Assembly (NCBI RefSeq): GCF_030063455.1
Contig: NZ_JASITB010000001.1
Location: 744,001 to 808,000 of the forward strand
DNA length: 64,000 nucleotides
Direction: 5' to 3'
From: Cryobacterium sp. PH31-O1
Lineage (GTDB): Bacteria > Actinomycetota > Actinomycetes > Actinomycetales > Microbacteriaceae
Part shown: positions 56,724 through 64,000 of the stretch, one piece after another
Layout of the letters: every line of letters begins with the position of its first letter
Numbering within the stretch: position 1 is the first letter of the stretch
Translations under genes and position numbers: made by a program
Notes under the pieces: generated by a model
What the model saw: only the letters and a program-made list of their open reading frames with translations
Told to the model about the DNA's origin: nothing
Database searches by the model: none

Positions 56724-57716
56724 GTGTCGAAAATTCCAGCCCTACTCACCATCGTGGGACTCACTCTCGCGCTCACTGCTTGCGGCACCAGCAACACTCC
56801 TCAGGCAACGGATGCTGCTGCCGCCAGTTCCCCCTCGGGCGACTGCACGCAACCGGGAAAGCGTTCGGACAGCGTCAAGGTCACCGGTGATTTCGGCGCC
56901 CCCCTGGACATCTCAATCGACGCACCGCTCGAGCCCACGACCACCGAGCGCACGGTCGCCATCGAGGGAAAGGGAAAGGACACGGCCAAGAAGGATTCGA
57001 TCGTGGAGGTCGCGATCACCCTGTACAACGCAAAGACCAAAAAAGTGGTTCAGCCCACAACGTACTCCACCGACGGTGCCAGTCTCGTGATCCCCGTCAA
57101 CGACACGAGTTTTTTGCCCGGCCTGGTGCGATCAGCCAACTGCGCCGTCGAAGGCGACCGCGTCGTAACCGTCAGCCCGGCCTCGGATGCTTTCGCCGAT
57201 AAGGGCGCTACCGGCGTTGCCGCCGGTGAGCCCGTCGTGTTTGTCATGGACATCGTCAAAGTGATCGCCGACGTGCCGACGCAGGCGTCTGGCGCGGACC
57301 AGCCCGTTGAAGAAGGCTTCCCCGCCGTGGCCCTCGCCGATGATGGTGCTCCGACCATCACGATGCCCGCTACGGATGCTCCCACCGATCTGAAGATCTC
57401 CACCCTGAAGAAGGGCGACGGCGAGGTCGTCACCGACGGTGCGAGCGTGGCCGTCGCTTACACCGGGGCGCTCTGGGCAACCGGAGCGACCTTCGATTCA
57501 TCCTGGGGCAGCGTTCCGTATGCTGTCTTTCCGACCGGCGGCGTGATCGCCGGCTTCACCCAGGCGCTCGTCGGCCAGACCGTCGGTTCGCAGGTCATCG
57601 CCGTCATACCGCCGGAATTCGGCTACGGCCCCGAGGGCACCGAGGGCATTTCGGGCACGGACACCCTTGTGTTCGTGATCGACATTGTCGCCGTCGCTGG
57701 TGGCCCGACGGCCTAG
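56724..57716 (+). CDS. FKBP-type peptidyl-prolyl isomerase lipoprotein (two FKBP-like domains)
   Basis: A 330-residue lipoprotein: GTG start, hydrophobic segment and lipobox ALTAC (Cys 20). Residues about 70-185 form a degenerate FKBP-like domain (VAITLYNAKTKKVVQP, VNDTSFLPGLVRSANCA). Residues about 215-325 form the conserved one (VAVAYTGALWATGATFDSSW, GGVIAGFTQALVGQTVGSQV, VIPPEFGYGPEG). It would catalyse prolyl isomerisation of exported proteins. The first domain lacks many usual active-site residues. Confidence 0.9.
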   Translation: MSKIPALLTIVGLTLALTACGTSNTPQATDAAAASSPSGDCTQPGKRSDSVKVTGDFGAPLDISIDAPLEPTTTERTVAIEGKGKDTAKKDSIVEVAITLYNAKTKKVVQPTTYSTDGASLVIPVNDTSFLPGLVRSANCAVEGDRVVTVSPASDAFADKGATGVAAGEPVVFVMDIVKVIADVPTQASGADQPVEEGFPAVALADDGAPTITMPATDAPTDLKISTLKKGDGEVVTDGASVAVAYTGALWATGATFDSSWGSVPYAVFPTGGVIAGFTQALVGQTVGSQVIAVIPPEFGYGPEGTEGISGTDTLVFVIDIVAVAGGPTA

Positions 57717-57888
57717 CATCAGCTGTTTTCTGGGCGCCGCTTGCCGATGTTTGATCGGTGGGCGGTGCTTTTTTTGCGCCGCCACTGCCCGGTTCCTGTG
57801 TGCCTGTCCAGCCGCGAGTGCCCACGGCGTGAGAGTGTGGAAGAAGAAAGACCATCGCCCGGCACCGCGCCGGGCCAAAACGTTACCC

Positions 57889-58299
57889 GTGAAAGAGGCT
57901 ATTCCCCTGACATCCACACTCGCACCCACCGCTGTCCCCTCCGCCGTCAAGCCGACGACGATCGACGAATATGTCGCCGCCCCGGCCGAGCCGCTCGCGA
58001 GCGTCGTCACTTTGCTCCGCGAGAAGTTCGACCTGGCCCTGCCACAGACGTCGACGGAACTATGGCACGGGCACCCGGTCTGGCTCGACGACGACCTGCC
58101 GGTGGCCGGTTTCAAGGCGTACCCCACCTTCGTTACCGTGTTGTTCTGGCGCGGCCAGGCCATCACCGATGACTCGGGCAAGCTTAATGCAAGCGGATCG
58201 GCCGAGATGAGCGAGTACAAGCTGAAAAGCGTCGACGACTTTGACAGCGAGCTGTTCGATGGCTGGCTGCATCAGGTGAGCGAGCTCGAAGCCGCCTAG
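57889..58299 (+). CDS. DUF1801-family protein
   Basis: A 136-residue protein of the DUF1801 (YdhG-like) type: TIDEYVAAPAEPLASVVTLL near the start and ELWHGHPVWLDDDLPVAGFK with AYPTFVTVLFWRGQAITDDS. Function unknown. GTG 57889 is the favoured start; the frame is open further upstream to 57685 but those residues are unlike the family. A strong terminator lies right after the gene. Confidence 0.8.
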   Translation: MKEAIPLTSTLAPTAVPSAVKPTTIDEYVAAPAEPLASVVTLLREKFDLALPQTSTELWHGHPVWLDDDLPVAGFKAYPTFVTVLFWRGQAITDDSGKLNASGSAEMSEYKLKSVDDFDSELFDGWLHQVSELEAA

Positions 58300-58316
58300 A
58301 GAAACCGTTTACCCAG

Positions 58317-58346
58317 AACGGCCCGCGTCCAAGGACGCGGGCCGTT
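58317..58346. terminator. Bidirectional intrinsic terminator
   Basis: AACGGCCCGCGTCC pairs perfectly with GGACGCGGGCCGTT over 14 bp with a two-base loop. It lies between two convergent genes (DUF1801, betaine binding protein) and can end both transcripts; CGTTTTG follows on the plus strand. Confidence 0.85.
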
Positions 58347-58366
58347 CGTTTTGCTGCAAATCGTGA

Positions 58367-59266
58367 CTAGCTGGTGAGGCCGTCCACGTACTCCTGGTTG
58401 TCTTCGATCCACTGGGCAACGATCGGTCCAAAGTCCTGGCCCTCGTAATCGATGAACATAGCCTGCTCGAGCGAATAGAGCGTGTCGAGGTCCATCTCGA
58501 AGTCCTCAACCCAGCCGGCTGCCGTCGGGAACTCGGTCTTGAAGTCGGTCTTGGCGTAGGAGTGAATGCTCTCCGTACCACCAAGGGCGCCCTTGGGGTC
58601 ATCCAAAATCTTGATCGGGAACTTGTTGTAGGCCCAGTGCGGCTCCCACAGGGTCACGACGATGTTTTCGTCGTTCTCGGTGGCTGTCTTTAGCTCCACG
58701 AGCATGGCGGCCGTCGACGAGGTGAGATATTCCATGCCCTCCAGGCCGTATTGCGGAATGACCTTCTTGGTTGTTGCAAGCGTCAAGCCAGCACCTGGCT
58801 CGATGCCCACGATGCGGTTGCCGAACAGGTCAGCGTTGGCCGCGAGCTCATCGAGTGAGTCGATGGGCGCATCCGCGTTGACCGCGATGGTGTTGCGCGA
58901 CTCCTCGTTCCACGCCCCCAGATCGACGATCTTGTCACCGTATTCCTTGAGATAGGAGGCGTGGGTGACAGGCAGCCAAATGTCCATGCTGAGGTCATAG
59001 TTGCCGGTGGACAGGCCGGAATAAACCGGCGCGACGTCGGCGTATTCGAGCTCAACGTTGTAGCCCTTCTCGTCGAGAATTGCCTTCCACAGCTCGGAGG
59101 CGGCGATGCCTTCATCCCAACCGTTGAAAACGGCGATCGACATGTCCTTCTTGTCGTCGTTGCCGTCACCGACGGTTTCCACCTCACCAGAGGCGGCGCA
59201 GCCGGTCAGGGCGAGCACACCGACCGCTCCGAGAGCGAAAATTGATTTCAAACGATTCTTTTTCAT
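58367..59266 (-). CDS. proX: Glycine betaine/proline ABC substrate-binding lipoprotein
   Basis: A 299-residue binding protein of the OpuAC/ProX type. Lipobox LALTGCAAS (Cys 23). The mature part has VFNGWDEGIAASELWKAILD at the start, DIWLPVTHASYLKEYGDK, and VTLWEPHWAYNKFPIKILDD with the aromatic residues that bind quaternary ammonium compounds. It is the third gene downstream of the ABC permease and ATPase, which together form the operon proV-proW-proX. Confidence 0.93.
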   Translation of the reverse strand: MKKNRLKSIFALGAVGVLALTGCAASGEVETVGDGNDDKKDMSIAVFNGWDEGIAASELWKAILDEKGYNVELEYADVAPVYSGLSTGNYDLSMDIWLPVTHASYLKEYGDKIVDLGAWNEESRNTIAVNADAPIDSLDELAANADLFGNRIVGIEPGAGLTLATTKKVIPQYGLEGMEYLTSSTAAMLVELKTATENDENIVVTLWEPHWAYNKFPIKILDDPKGALGGTESIHSYAKTDFKTEFPTAAGWVEDFEMDLDTLYSLEQAMFIDYEGQDFGPIVAQWIEDNQEYVDGLTS

Positions 59267-59383
59267 TTGTCTTCCTTTCGTGCCACCTGCTGTGGGTGAC
59301 TGGGATTGACGCTTGGTGCATACGGCAGAAGCCGTACTGATGAAACGGATGCGGACGCACCCGTAAGTCTGGAGACAGCCCGG

Positions 59384-60319
59384 TTACACGCGGGCGGGTT
59401 GGGTCGGTGCGAGGGCCGGAACGGAGCTGGGTGCGGCATCCGTTTGCTTGCGGCCGCGCAGCACGACACGAATGGAACCGAACATGCCCGTGGAGTGCGT
59501 GTCTCCAAGCGAGGCTGTGATGCGATCAAGGAAGATGGCCAGAATCACCACGGAGAGGCCCGCTTCGAAGCCGAGGGCGATATCGATGCGGTTGAGGCTC
59601 GCAACGACCTCCGCCCCGAGCCCACCCGCACCGACCATGCCGGCGATGACGACCATGGACAGCGACAGCATAATGACCTGATTAATACCCGCCATGATGG
59701 TGGGAGTAGCCAGGGGCAGCTGAATTTGTCGGAGGATGCGCCAGGGGGAGGCACCAAAGGCCTGCCCGGCTTCCACGACCTCTTTGTCAACGCTGCGAAT
59801 ACCGAGCTCGGTCAGACGCACGCCCGGTGCCATCGCGAAGATAATAGTCGCGACGATACCCGGCACCACCCCAACGCGAAACAGAATCAGGGCCGGAATG
59901 AGATAGACGAAAGCCGGCATGGTCTGCATAAAGTCGAGCACGGGACGGATGATGTTGGACGCGAGGTTGGACTTGGCCGCGAGAATACCCAGGGGCACGC
60001 TGATCGCGATGGTGAGCACACTGGCAACGAGCACGAGCGCGAGGGTGTCCATGGCGTTGTCCCACTGGTCGACGCCGAGAATGACAACGAGGCCAACAAT
60101 GGTTCCCACCGCGAACTTCCAGCCGCGAATACCGAAGGCCAGAGCGCCCAACACGAGCATGATCGCCCAGAACGGCGGTTCGCCGAGTACATACTCGATC
60201 GACTCATAGGCGCCGTCGAACACGGCACGAATAAAGACAAAAAGAAAATCAAAGGTTTCGGTGATGTAGTCAACGAACGATTCAACGAGGGAACCCAACG
60301 GCAGGCGAAAGTCGGTCAT
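59384..60319 (-). CDS. proW: Glycine betaine/proline ABC permease
   Basis: A 311-residue permease with six or more membrane segments. It contains the BPD signature as MPAFVYLIPALILFRVGVVP and the EAA-type loop EVVEAGQAFGASPWRILRQI QLP. Members form a homodimeric channel with two ProV ATPases. Its ATG overlaps the upstream ATPase stop by four bases (ATGA). Confidence 0.92.
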   Translation of the reverse strand: MTDFRLPLGSLVESFVDYITETFDFLFVFIRAVFDGAYESIEYVLGEPPFWAIMLVLGALAFGIRGWKFAVGTIVGLVVILGVDQWDNAMDTLALVLVASVLTIAISVPLGILAAKSNLASNIIRPVLDFMQTMPAFVYLIPALILFRVGVVPGIVATIIFAMAPGVRLTELGIRSVDKEVVEAGQAFGASPWRILRQIQLPLATPTIMAGINQVIMLSLSMVVIAGMVGAGGLGAEVVASLNRIDIALGFEAGLSVVILAIFLDRITASLGDTHSTGMFGSIRVVLRGRKQTDAAPSSVPALAPTQPARV

Positions 60320-61632
60320 GCGCGGGCTCCTTCGGTGGCCAGGTGGGTGTCGTCGGCGGACTCGCCCAGAACGTCGGTGATCTGACTGATCGAGATCGTG
60401 GCCGGCGGCATCACAACGGGCAACGGACCGGTATTCGTGGTGACGTTGCCGATGGCGGCGAGCAGGGTGACCCGCGGAATCACGCCGAGCAGACGGTTTT
60501 TCTCGTCGACGACGGCGATGGGCAGTTCGCTCTCCACCGAGGGCTCAACCAGGTCGACCAGCGCGGTGTCGGGCAGCACCGCGGTGGCGTCATCCCGGAT
60601 GATGCTGCGCAGGTCGGTCTCGCCCCGCTTGACGAGCTTGAGCACATCACGGTCGCGCACGATGCCGGCAAAACTGCGGTCGCGGTTGAGCACGAAGGTG
60701 ACCGATGTCTGCAGGTCACGCATCGTGCGCAGCGCGGCCCGAGGGCCGGCCGTTTTGGTGATGACCGAACGCACCGGTTCCATCACGCTGGCGGCGGTCA
60801 GCACGCGGGCGCGGTCGACATCCTGCACGAACTGGGCCACATAGTCGTTGGCCGGGTCGGTGAGAATCTCCTCTGGCGTACCGATCTGCACGATGCGCCC
60901 GTCACGCATGACCGCGATACGGTCACCGAGAAACATGGCCTCATTCAGGTCGTGGGTGATGAAGATGATGGTTTTACCCAGAGCGGCCTGCAACTCGATG
61001 AGCTGCTCCTGCATTTCGCGGCGAATCAGGGGGTCAAGAGCCGAGAACGCTTCGTCCATGAGCAACACGTCGGTGTCGGCTGCTAAGGCACGGCCGAGTC
61101 CGACCCGCTGCTGCATTCCTCCCGACAGCTCGGACGGCAAATTCTCGGCCCAGCCGGCCAGGCCAACCAGATCAATGATCGTCTGCGCCTTGGCGAGACG
61201 TTCGTCTCGGCCCATGCCCTGAATCTCCAGGCCGTAGGCTACGTTGTCAATCACCGTGCGATGCGGCAACAGGGCGAAGTGCTGAAACACCATCGAGATG
61301 CTTTTGCGGCGCACTTCGCGCAGTTCCTTCGCCGAGATGTCCGTGATGTTGGTTTCGCCCACGGTCACCGTGCCGGAGGTGGTGTCCCACAGTCCGTTGA
61401 GCATGCGAATGAGCGTTGACTTGCCCGAGCCGGATAGGCCCATGACAACAAAGATCTCACCCTTTTTCACCTCAAAGGAGGCGTCGATAACGGCGGCAAC
61501 CCCGAGCGATGAGAGTTCATCGCGGTTCTTGCCGGCTTTAAGCTTTTTGACGATCTCGTGCGGGCGACGCCCAAACGCTTTATACAGGTGGTCTGCCTTA
61601 ACGGCAATGGGTGCTGTGTTGCTCTCGGTCAC
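60316..61632 (-). CDS. proV: Glycine betaine/proline ABC ATPase with CBS domains
   Basis: A 438-residue ATPase. Walker A VMGLSGSGKSTLIRMLNGLW, signature PSELSGGMQQRVGLGRALAA, Walker B DVLLMDEAFSALDPLIR, and the C-terminal 170 residues are two CBS modules (ASVMEPVRSVITKTAGPRAA, DRSFAGIVRDRDVLKLVKR, VVDEKNRLLGVIPRVTLLAA), which sense ionic strength in related osmoporters. First gene of proV-proW-proX. Confidence 0.95.
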   Translation of the reverse strand: MTESNTAPIAVKADHLYKAFGRRPHEIVKKLKAGKNRDELSSLGVAAVIDASFEVKKGEIFVVMGLSGSGKSTLIRMLNGLWDTTSGTVTVGETNITDISAKELREVRRKSISMVFQHFALLPHRTVIDNVAYGLEIQGMGRDERLAKAQTIIDLVGLAGWAENLPSELSGGMQQRVGLGRALAADTDVLLMDEAFSALDPLIRREMQEQLIELQAALGKTIIFITHDLNEAMFLGDRIAVMRDGRIVQIGTPEEILTDPANDYVAQFVQDVDRARVLTAASVMEPVRSVITKTAGPRAALRTMRDLQTSVTFVLNRDRSFAGIVRDRDVLKLVKRGETDLRSIIRDDATAVLPDTALVDLVEPSVESELPIAVVDEKNRLLGVIPRVTLLAAIGNVTTNTGPLPVVMPPATISISQITDVLGESADDTHLATEGARA

Positions 61633-61746
61633 TCGTTCTCCGGCGCAGACCGAACGTAGTCGATTTCACGACTGACGAGGCAGAATGCTGTCTTGTCGGA
61701 CGGGTAAGCATCAACCGGCCCGATCACGACATTCAGCGGGGGCTGG

Positions 61747-61764
61747 AGCGATCATGGGATCGCT
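61747..61764. promoter_or_regulatory. Inverted repeat upstream of proV
   Basis: AGCGATC (61747-61753) and GATCGCT (61758-61764) are perfect 7-bp arms around ATGG, about 115 bp upstream of proV in a 330-bp region without genes (61633-61961). It may be a regulator site for osmotic control. The rest of the region holds no coding sequence that I recognise. Confidence 0.4.
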
Positions 61765-61905
61765 TCCTTTGATGACAGACCATACGATCGCGACCGTTCC
61801 ATCTCAAATGGTGGCTACGCGTGCGCGTCCTGGTGAAGGGGCTGTAAGACCGTAAACAACCCTAACACACCCGGATTTAGGCAATCCGAAACCGGTAAAC
61901 ACAGA

Positions 61906-61939
61906 GGTGCCGCCCGGGAGGATTCCTCCGGACGACACC
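61906..61939 (-). terminator. Terminator-like hairpin after the dicarboxylate symporter gene
   Basis: GGTGCCGCCCGGGAGG and CCTCCGGACGACACC pair over most of their length around ATT. It is just downstream of the symporter stop. No T run follows on either strand, so termination is likely but not certain. Confidence 0.6.
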
Positions 61940-61961
61940 CTTAGCGTGAGTCTAGTGCTCG

Positions 61962-63368
61962 CTATTTTAGCGGCGCGCGCTCCAACACTTCGGACTGCGC
62001 TGTCTTTTCGGCGGAGCGCTGCGTGTCGGCGGCGCTCACATGACCGTGGGTGAGCATGGTGCGCTCGTCGAAGGGTTCGAGCTTGTCGAGCACTCGATCA
62101 ACCTGAACCCGGTCGATCTCCTTGGTCCAGGAGCCAATCATGACCGTGGCCACGGCGTTGCCGGTGAAGTTGGTCAGCGCGCGTGCCTCCGACATAAAAC
62201 GGTCGATGCCCACAATGAAGCCAACCCCACCGACGAGCTGCGGGGCGTGGGCCTGCAGGCCGGCGGCGAGGGTGGCGAGGCCGGCGCCGGAGACTCCGGC
62301 GGCACCCTTGCTGGCGATGATCATGAAGACGAGCAGGCCGATCTGCTCACCGAGGGCGAGCGGCTGGCCGAGCGCGTTGGCGATGAACAGCGACGCCATG
62401 GTGAGGTAGATCGCGGTGCCGTCGAGGTTGAACGAGTAACCGGTGGGCACGGTTACGCCGACGACGGGCTTGGAGATACCGAGGTGTTCCATCTTGGCGA
62501 TCAGGCGCGGCAGGGCCGCTTCAGAGGACGAGGTGGAGAAGATCAGAAGGTATTCCCGGCCGAGGTAACGCATCAGCTTGAAGATGTTCACGCCGGTGAC
62601 GAGCTTGAGCAGTCCGCCGAGGATGACCACGATAAAGATGATGCAGGTGATGTAGAAAGCTGCCATGAGTGTGAACAGGCTGATCACGGCCTGGATGCCG
62701 GTAGCACCGACGACCGCGGCGATCGCGCCGAAGGCACCGATCGGAGCGAGCCACATGACCATGATCAGAATTCGAAAGACCAGGGCCTGCACGTGGGCGA
62801 TGCCTTCGAGAATCGGTTTGCCGGCCGGGCCCATCTTCTGCAGCGCGAAGCCGGCAATGAGTGCCACGAGCAGGGTCTGCAGGATGTTGCCGCTGGTCAG
62901 CGACGAGAACAGCGTGGCGGGCACGATTCCGAGCAGGAACCCCTTGGTATCGGCAGATTCGGTGGCCTTGAAGGTGGCGTCCGTCAGGTTGATGCCCTCA
63001 CCCGGGTGGATCATGTTTCCCACGACGAGGCCGATGCCGAGCGCGAAGGTGGACATGATCAAAAAGTAGCCGAGGGCCAGACCGCCGATCTTGCCGACCG
63101 TAGCTGCCTTGGCGATCGAGCCGATACCGAGAATGATCGTACAGAAAATGATCGGGGCGATCATCATCTTGATCAGTGCGATGAACAGGTCACCGAGCGG
63201 CTTGAGCGAAACAGCGAAGCCCTCCGGTCCGCCCCAGATGAGGCCGACGGCGATGCCGAGCACGACCGCCACGATAACGGCCATGTAGAGGTAGTGCGAC
63301 GAGTCGATTCTCTTCTTGGTCTTGCCTGTTTTGTTAGATTTAGTACGGGTTGATGGCGTCGATGCCAT
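61962..63368 (-). CDS. Dicarboxylate/amino acid:cation symporter (DAACS)
   Basis: A 468-residue symporter of the DctA/GltP family. Seen: FSTSSSEAALPRLIAKMEHL (hairpin 1), GVTVPTGYSFNLDGTAIYLT (helix 7, cation/substrate site), SKGAAGVSGAGLATLAAGL (hairpin 2) and IVGIDRFMSEARALTNFTGN in helix 8. It takes up C4-dicarboxylates or glutamate with protons or sodium. It is divergent from a DcuS/CitA-type kinase gene that may control it. Confidence 0.93.
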   Translation of the reverse strand: MASTPSTRTKSNKTGKTKKRIDSSHYLYMAVIVAVVLGIAVGLIWGGPEGFAVSLKPLGDLFIALIKMMIAPIIFCTIILGIGSIAKAATVGKIGGLALGYFLIMSTFALGIGLVVGNMIHPGEGINLTDATFKATESADTKGFLLGIVPATLFSSLTSGNILQTLLVALIAGFALQKMGPAGKPILEGIAHVQALVFRILIMVMWLAPIGAFGAIAAVVGATGIQAVISLFTLMAAFYITCIIFIVVILGGLLKLVTGVNIFKLMRYLGREYLLIFSTSSSEAALPRLIAKMEHLGISKPVVGVTVPTGYSFNLDGTAIYLTMASLFIANALGQPLALGEQIGLLVFMIIASKGAAGVSGAGLATLAAGLQAHAPQLVGGVGFIVGIDRFMSEARALTNFTGNAVATVMIGSWTKEIDRVQVDRVLDKLEPFDERTMLTHGHVSAADTQRSAEKTAQSEVLERAPLK

Positions 63369-63504
63369 GTCAGACTCCTATGTCTAGGCTTAACCTCACC
63401 CGTCAGGGGCTCCGGCTGCTGCAATGCGTACCAGACTGACTGAGGGCGCCCGCGAACACACGGTTGCGGTCATATTGTTCACGAACTCACGAGAGAGGCA
63501 GCTA

Positions 63505-64000
63505 GTGCGCAGGGAATGGAGCATCGCCCGACGGCTCTTTTTCGCGCACGCCCTGTTCATCGTGGTGCTCACCGTCTTCGTCGGAACGGCCTTCTTCGTC
63601 GATGCTCGCGATCGCGGCTACGACGAGACCAGCAGCCGGATGCTCGCAGTCGCCACGGCGATCGCCGACAGTCCCCTCGTACTCACCGCGAGTGAGTCAA
63701 CCGATCCGAGCGCGTCGCTGCAGCCCTATGCCCTGCAATTGAGCGATGATGCCGGGCTCGATTTCATCACGATCATGGCCCCGGACCGCACGCGCTGGAC
63801 CCACCCCACGCAGGCCGAAATCGGCAAGGACTACATCGGTACGATCGAACCGGCGCTGTCAGGACGGGCCTTCACAGAAATTAGCACGGGAACGCTCGGG
63901 CCATCCGTTCGTGCTGTGGTGCCGGTAACGGATGCCGACGGCTCCGTGCGCGGGCTCGTCGCGGTGGGCACCACTACGAGCAACATCACAATTGCCCTGA
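63505..64000 (+). CDS. Sensor histidine kinase, DcuS/CitA-like (partial)
   Basis: The start of a sensor kinase gene cut off by the window end. From GTG 63505 (GAGAGGCA upstream) 165 codons read: basic start, one membrane helix (LFIVVLTVFVGTAFFV), then an extracytoplasmic PAS-like domain with DFITIMAPDRTRWTHPTQAE, RAFTEISTGTLGPSVRAVVP and GSVRGLVAVGTTTSNI, as in DcuS/CitA/MalK sensors of dicarboxylates. The second membrane helix and kinase domains are beyond the window. The divergent symporter is a likely target. Confidence 0.82.
   Translation, partial: MRREWSIARRLFFAHALFIVVLTVFVGTAFFVDARDRGYDETSSRMLAVATAIADSPLVLTASESTDPSASLQPYALQLSDDAGLDFITIMAPDRTRWTHPTQAEIGKDYIGTIEPALSGRAFTEISTGTLGPSVRAVVPVTDADGSVRGLVAVGTTTSNITIAL

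Noticed and set aside
62040..63353. Long plus-strand open frame opposite the dicarboxylate symporter
   Set aside because: Antisense shadow: translation is dominated by Asp, Glu, Gly, His and Arg and lacks any family pattern.

Overview
The window is GC-rich actinobacterial DNA. Its gene families and the linked block of branched-chain amino acid genes, serA and gltX suggest a member of the Microbacteriaceae (Cryobacterium/Leifsonia-like). The family is inferred from gene content and the genus is a guess. Most of it looks chromosomal. No rRNA, CRISPR array or replication origin was seen. One complete tRNA gene, tRNA-Gln(CTG), was found.

Layout. (1) 1-8100 holds an amino-acid ABC binding lipoprotein, a DadA-like FAD oxidoreductase, a hypothetical protein, a PucR-type regulator, a HAD phosphatase, a Gfo/Idh/MocA dehydrogenase and a membrane protein. 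(2) 8100-24700 is accessory DNA, rich in gene relics and IS fragments. Its main part, 9404-24704, is bounded by two identical 36-bp copies of the 3' half of tRNA-Gln. It reads as an old element integrated at the tRNA 3' end, which left the apparent native tRNA terminator stranded 15 kb away. Intact genes inside it include a GH114-like lipoprotein, two small genes (SRPBCC, membrane), an MFS exporter with a lactonase-like metallo-hydrolase and divergent TetR, a quinone oxidoreductase with a second TetR, a RidA/HxlR pair and an AsnC/nitrilase pair. No integrase was recognised. (3) 24846-34100 resumes with gltX, then an accessory block (LysR, class V aminotransferase, DJ-1-like, NADP-dependent reductase, TetR), then an FAH-family protein, ilvE and leuB. 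(4) 34200-43600 holds a small DUF6458-like protein, an AbiEi/DUF559-type protein surrounded by a repeated CTCGGAGA motif, a drug-exporter/TetR pair, serA, small membrane proteins, an atypical Nramp-like transporter and a broken FAD oxidase. (5) 43572-49480 holds a DUF998 protein and ilvC, ilvN, ilvB and ilvD. (6) 49500-64000 holds an OtsA-OtsB fusion, a GH15 trehalase/glucoamylase-type hydrolase, a bioY-bioM-bioN biotin transporter, a duplicated FKBP lipoprotein, a DUF1801 protein, a glycine betaine ABC transporter, a dicarboxylate symporter and the start of a divergent DcuS/CitA-type sensor kinase that runs off the end.

How the genes work together. IlvB/N, IlvC, IlvD, IlvE and LeuB cover most of valine/isoleucine synthesis and one leucine step; SerA supplies serine. 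OtsAB, the GH15 enzyme and the betaine importer form a compatible-solute theme. Several regulators sit divergently beside their likely targets, and palindromes visible between them are probable operators. No confidently novel defence or mobile system was found. The strongest unusual signals are the tRNA-Gln island architecture, the repeat-bracketed AbiEi/DUF559 gene, and the Nramp-like protein that lacks the usual metal-site motif.
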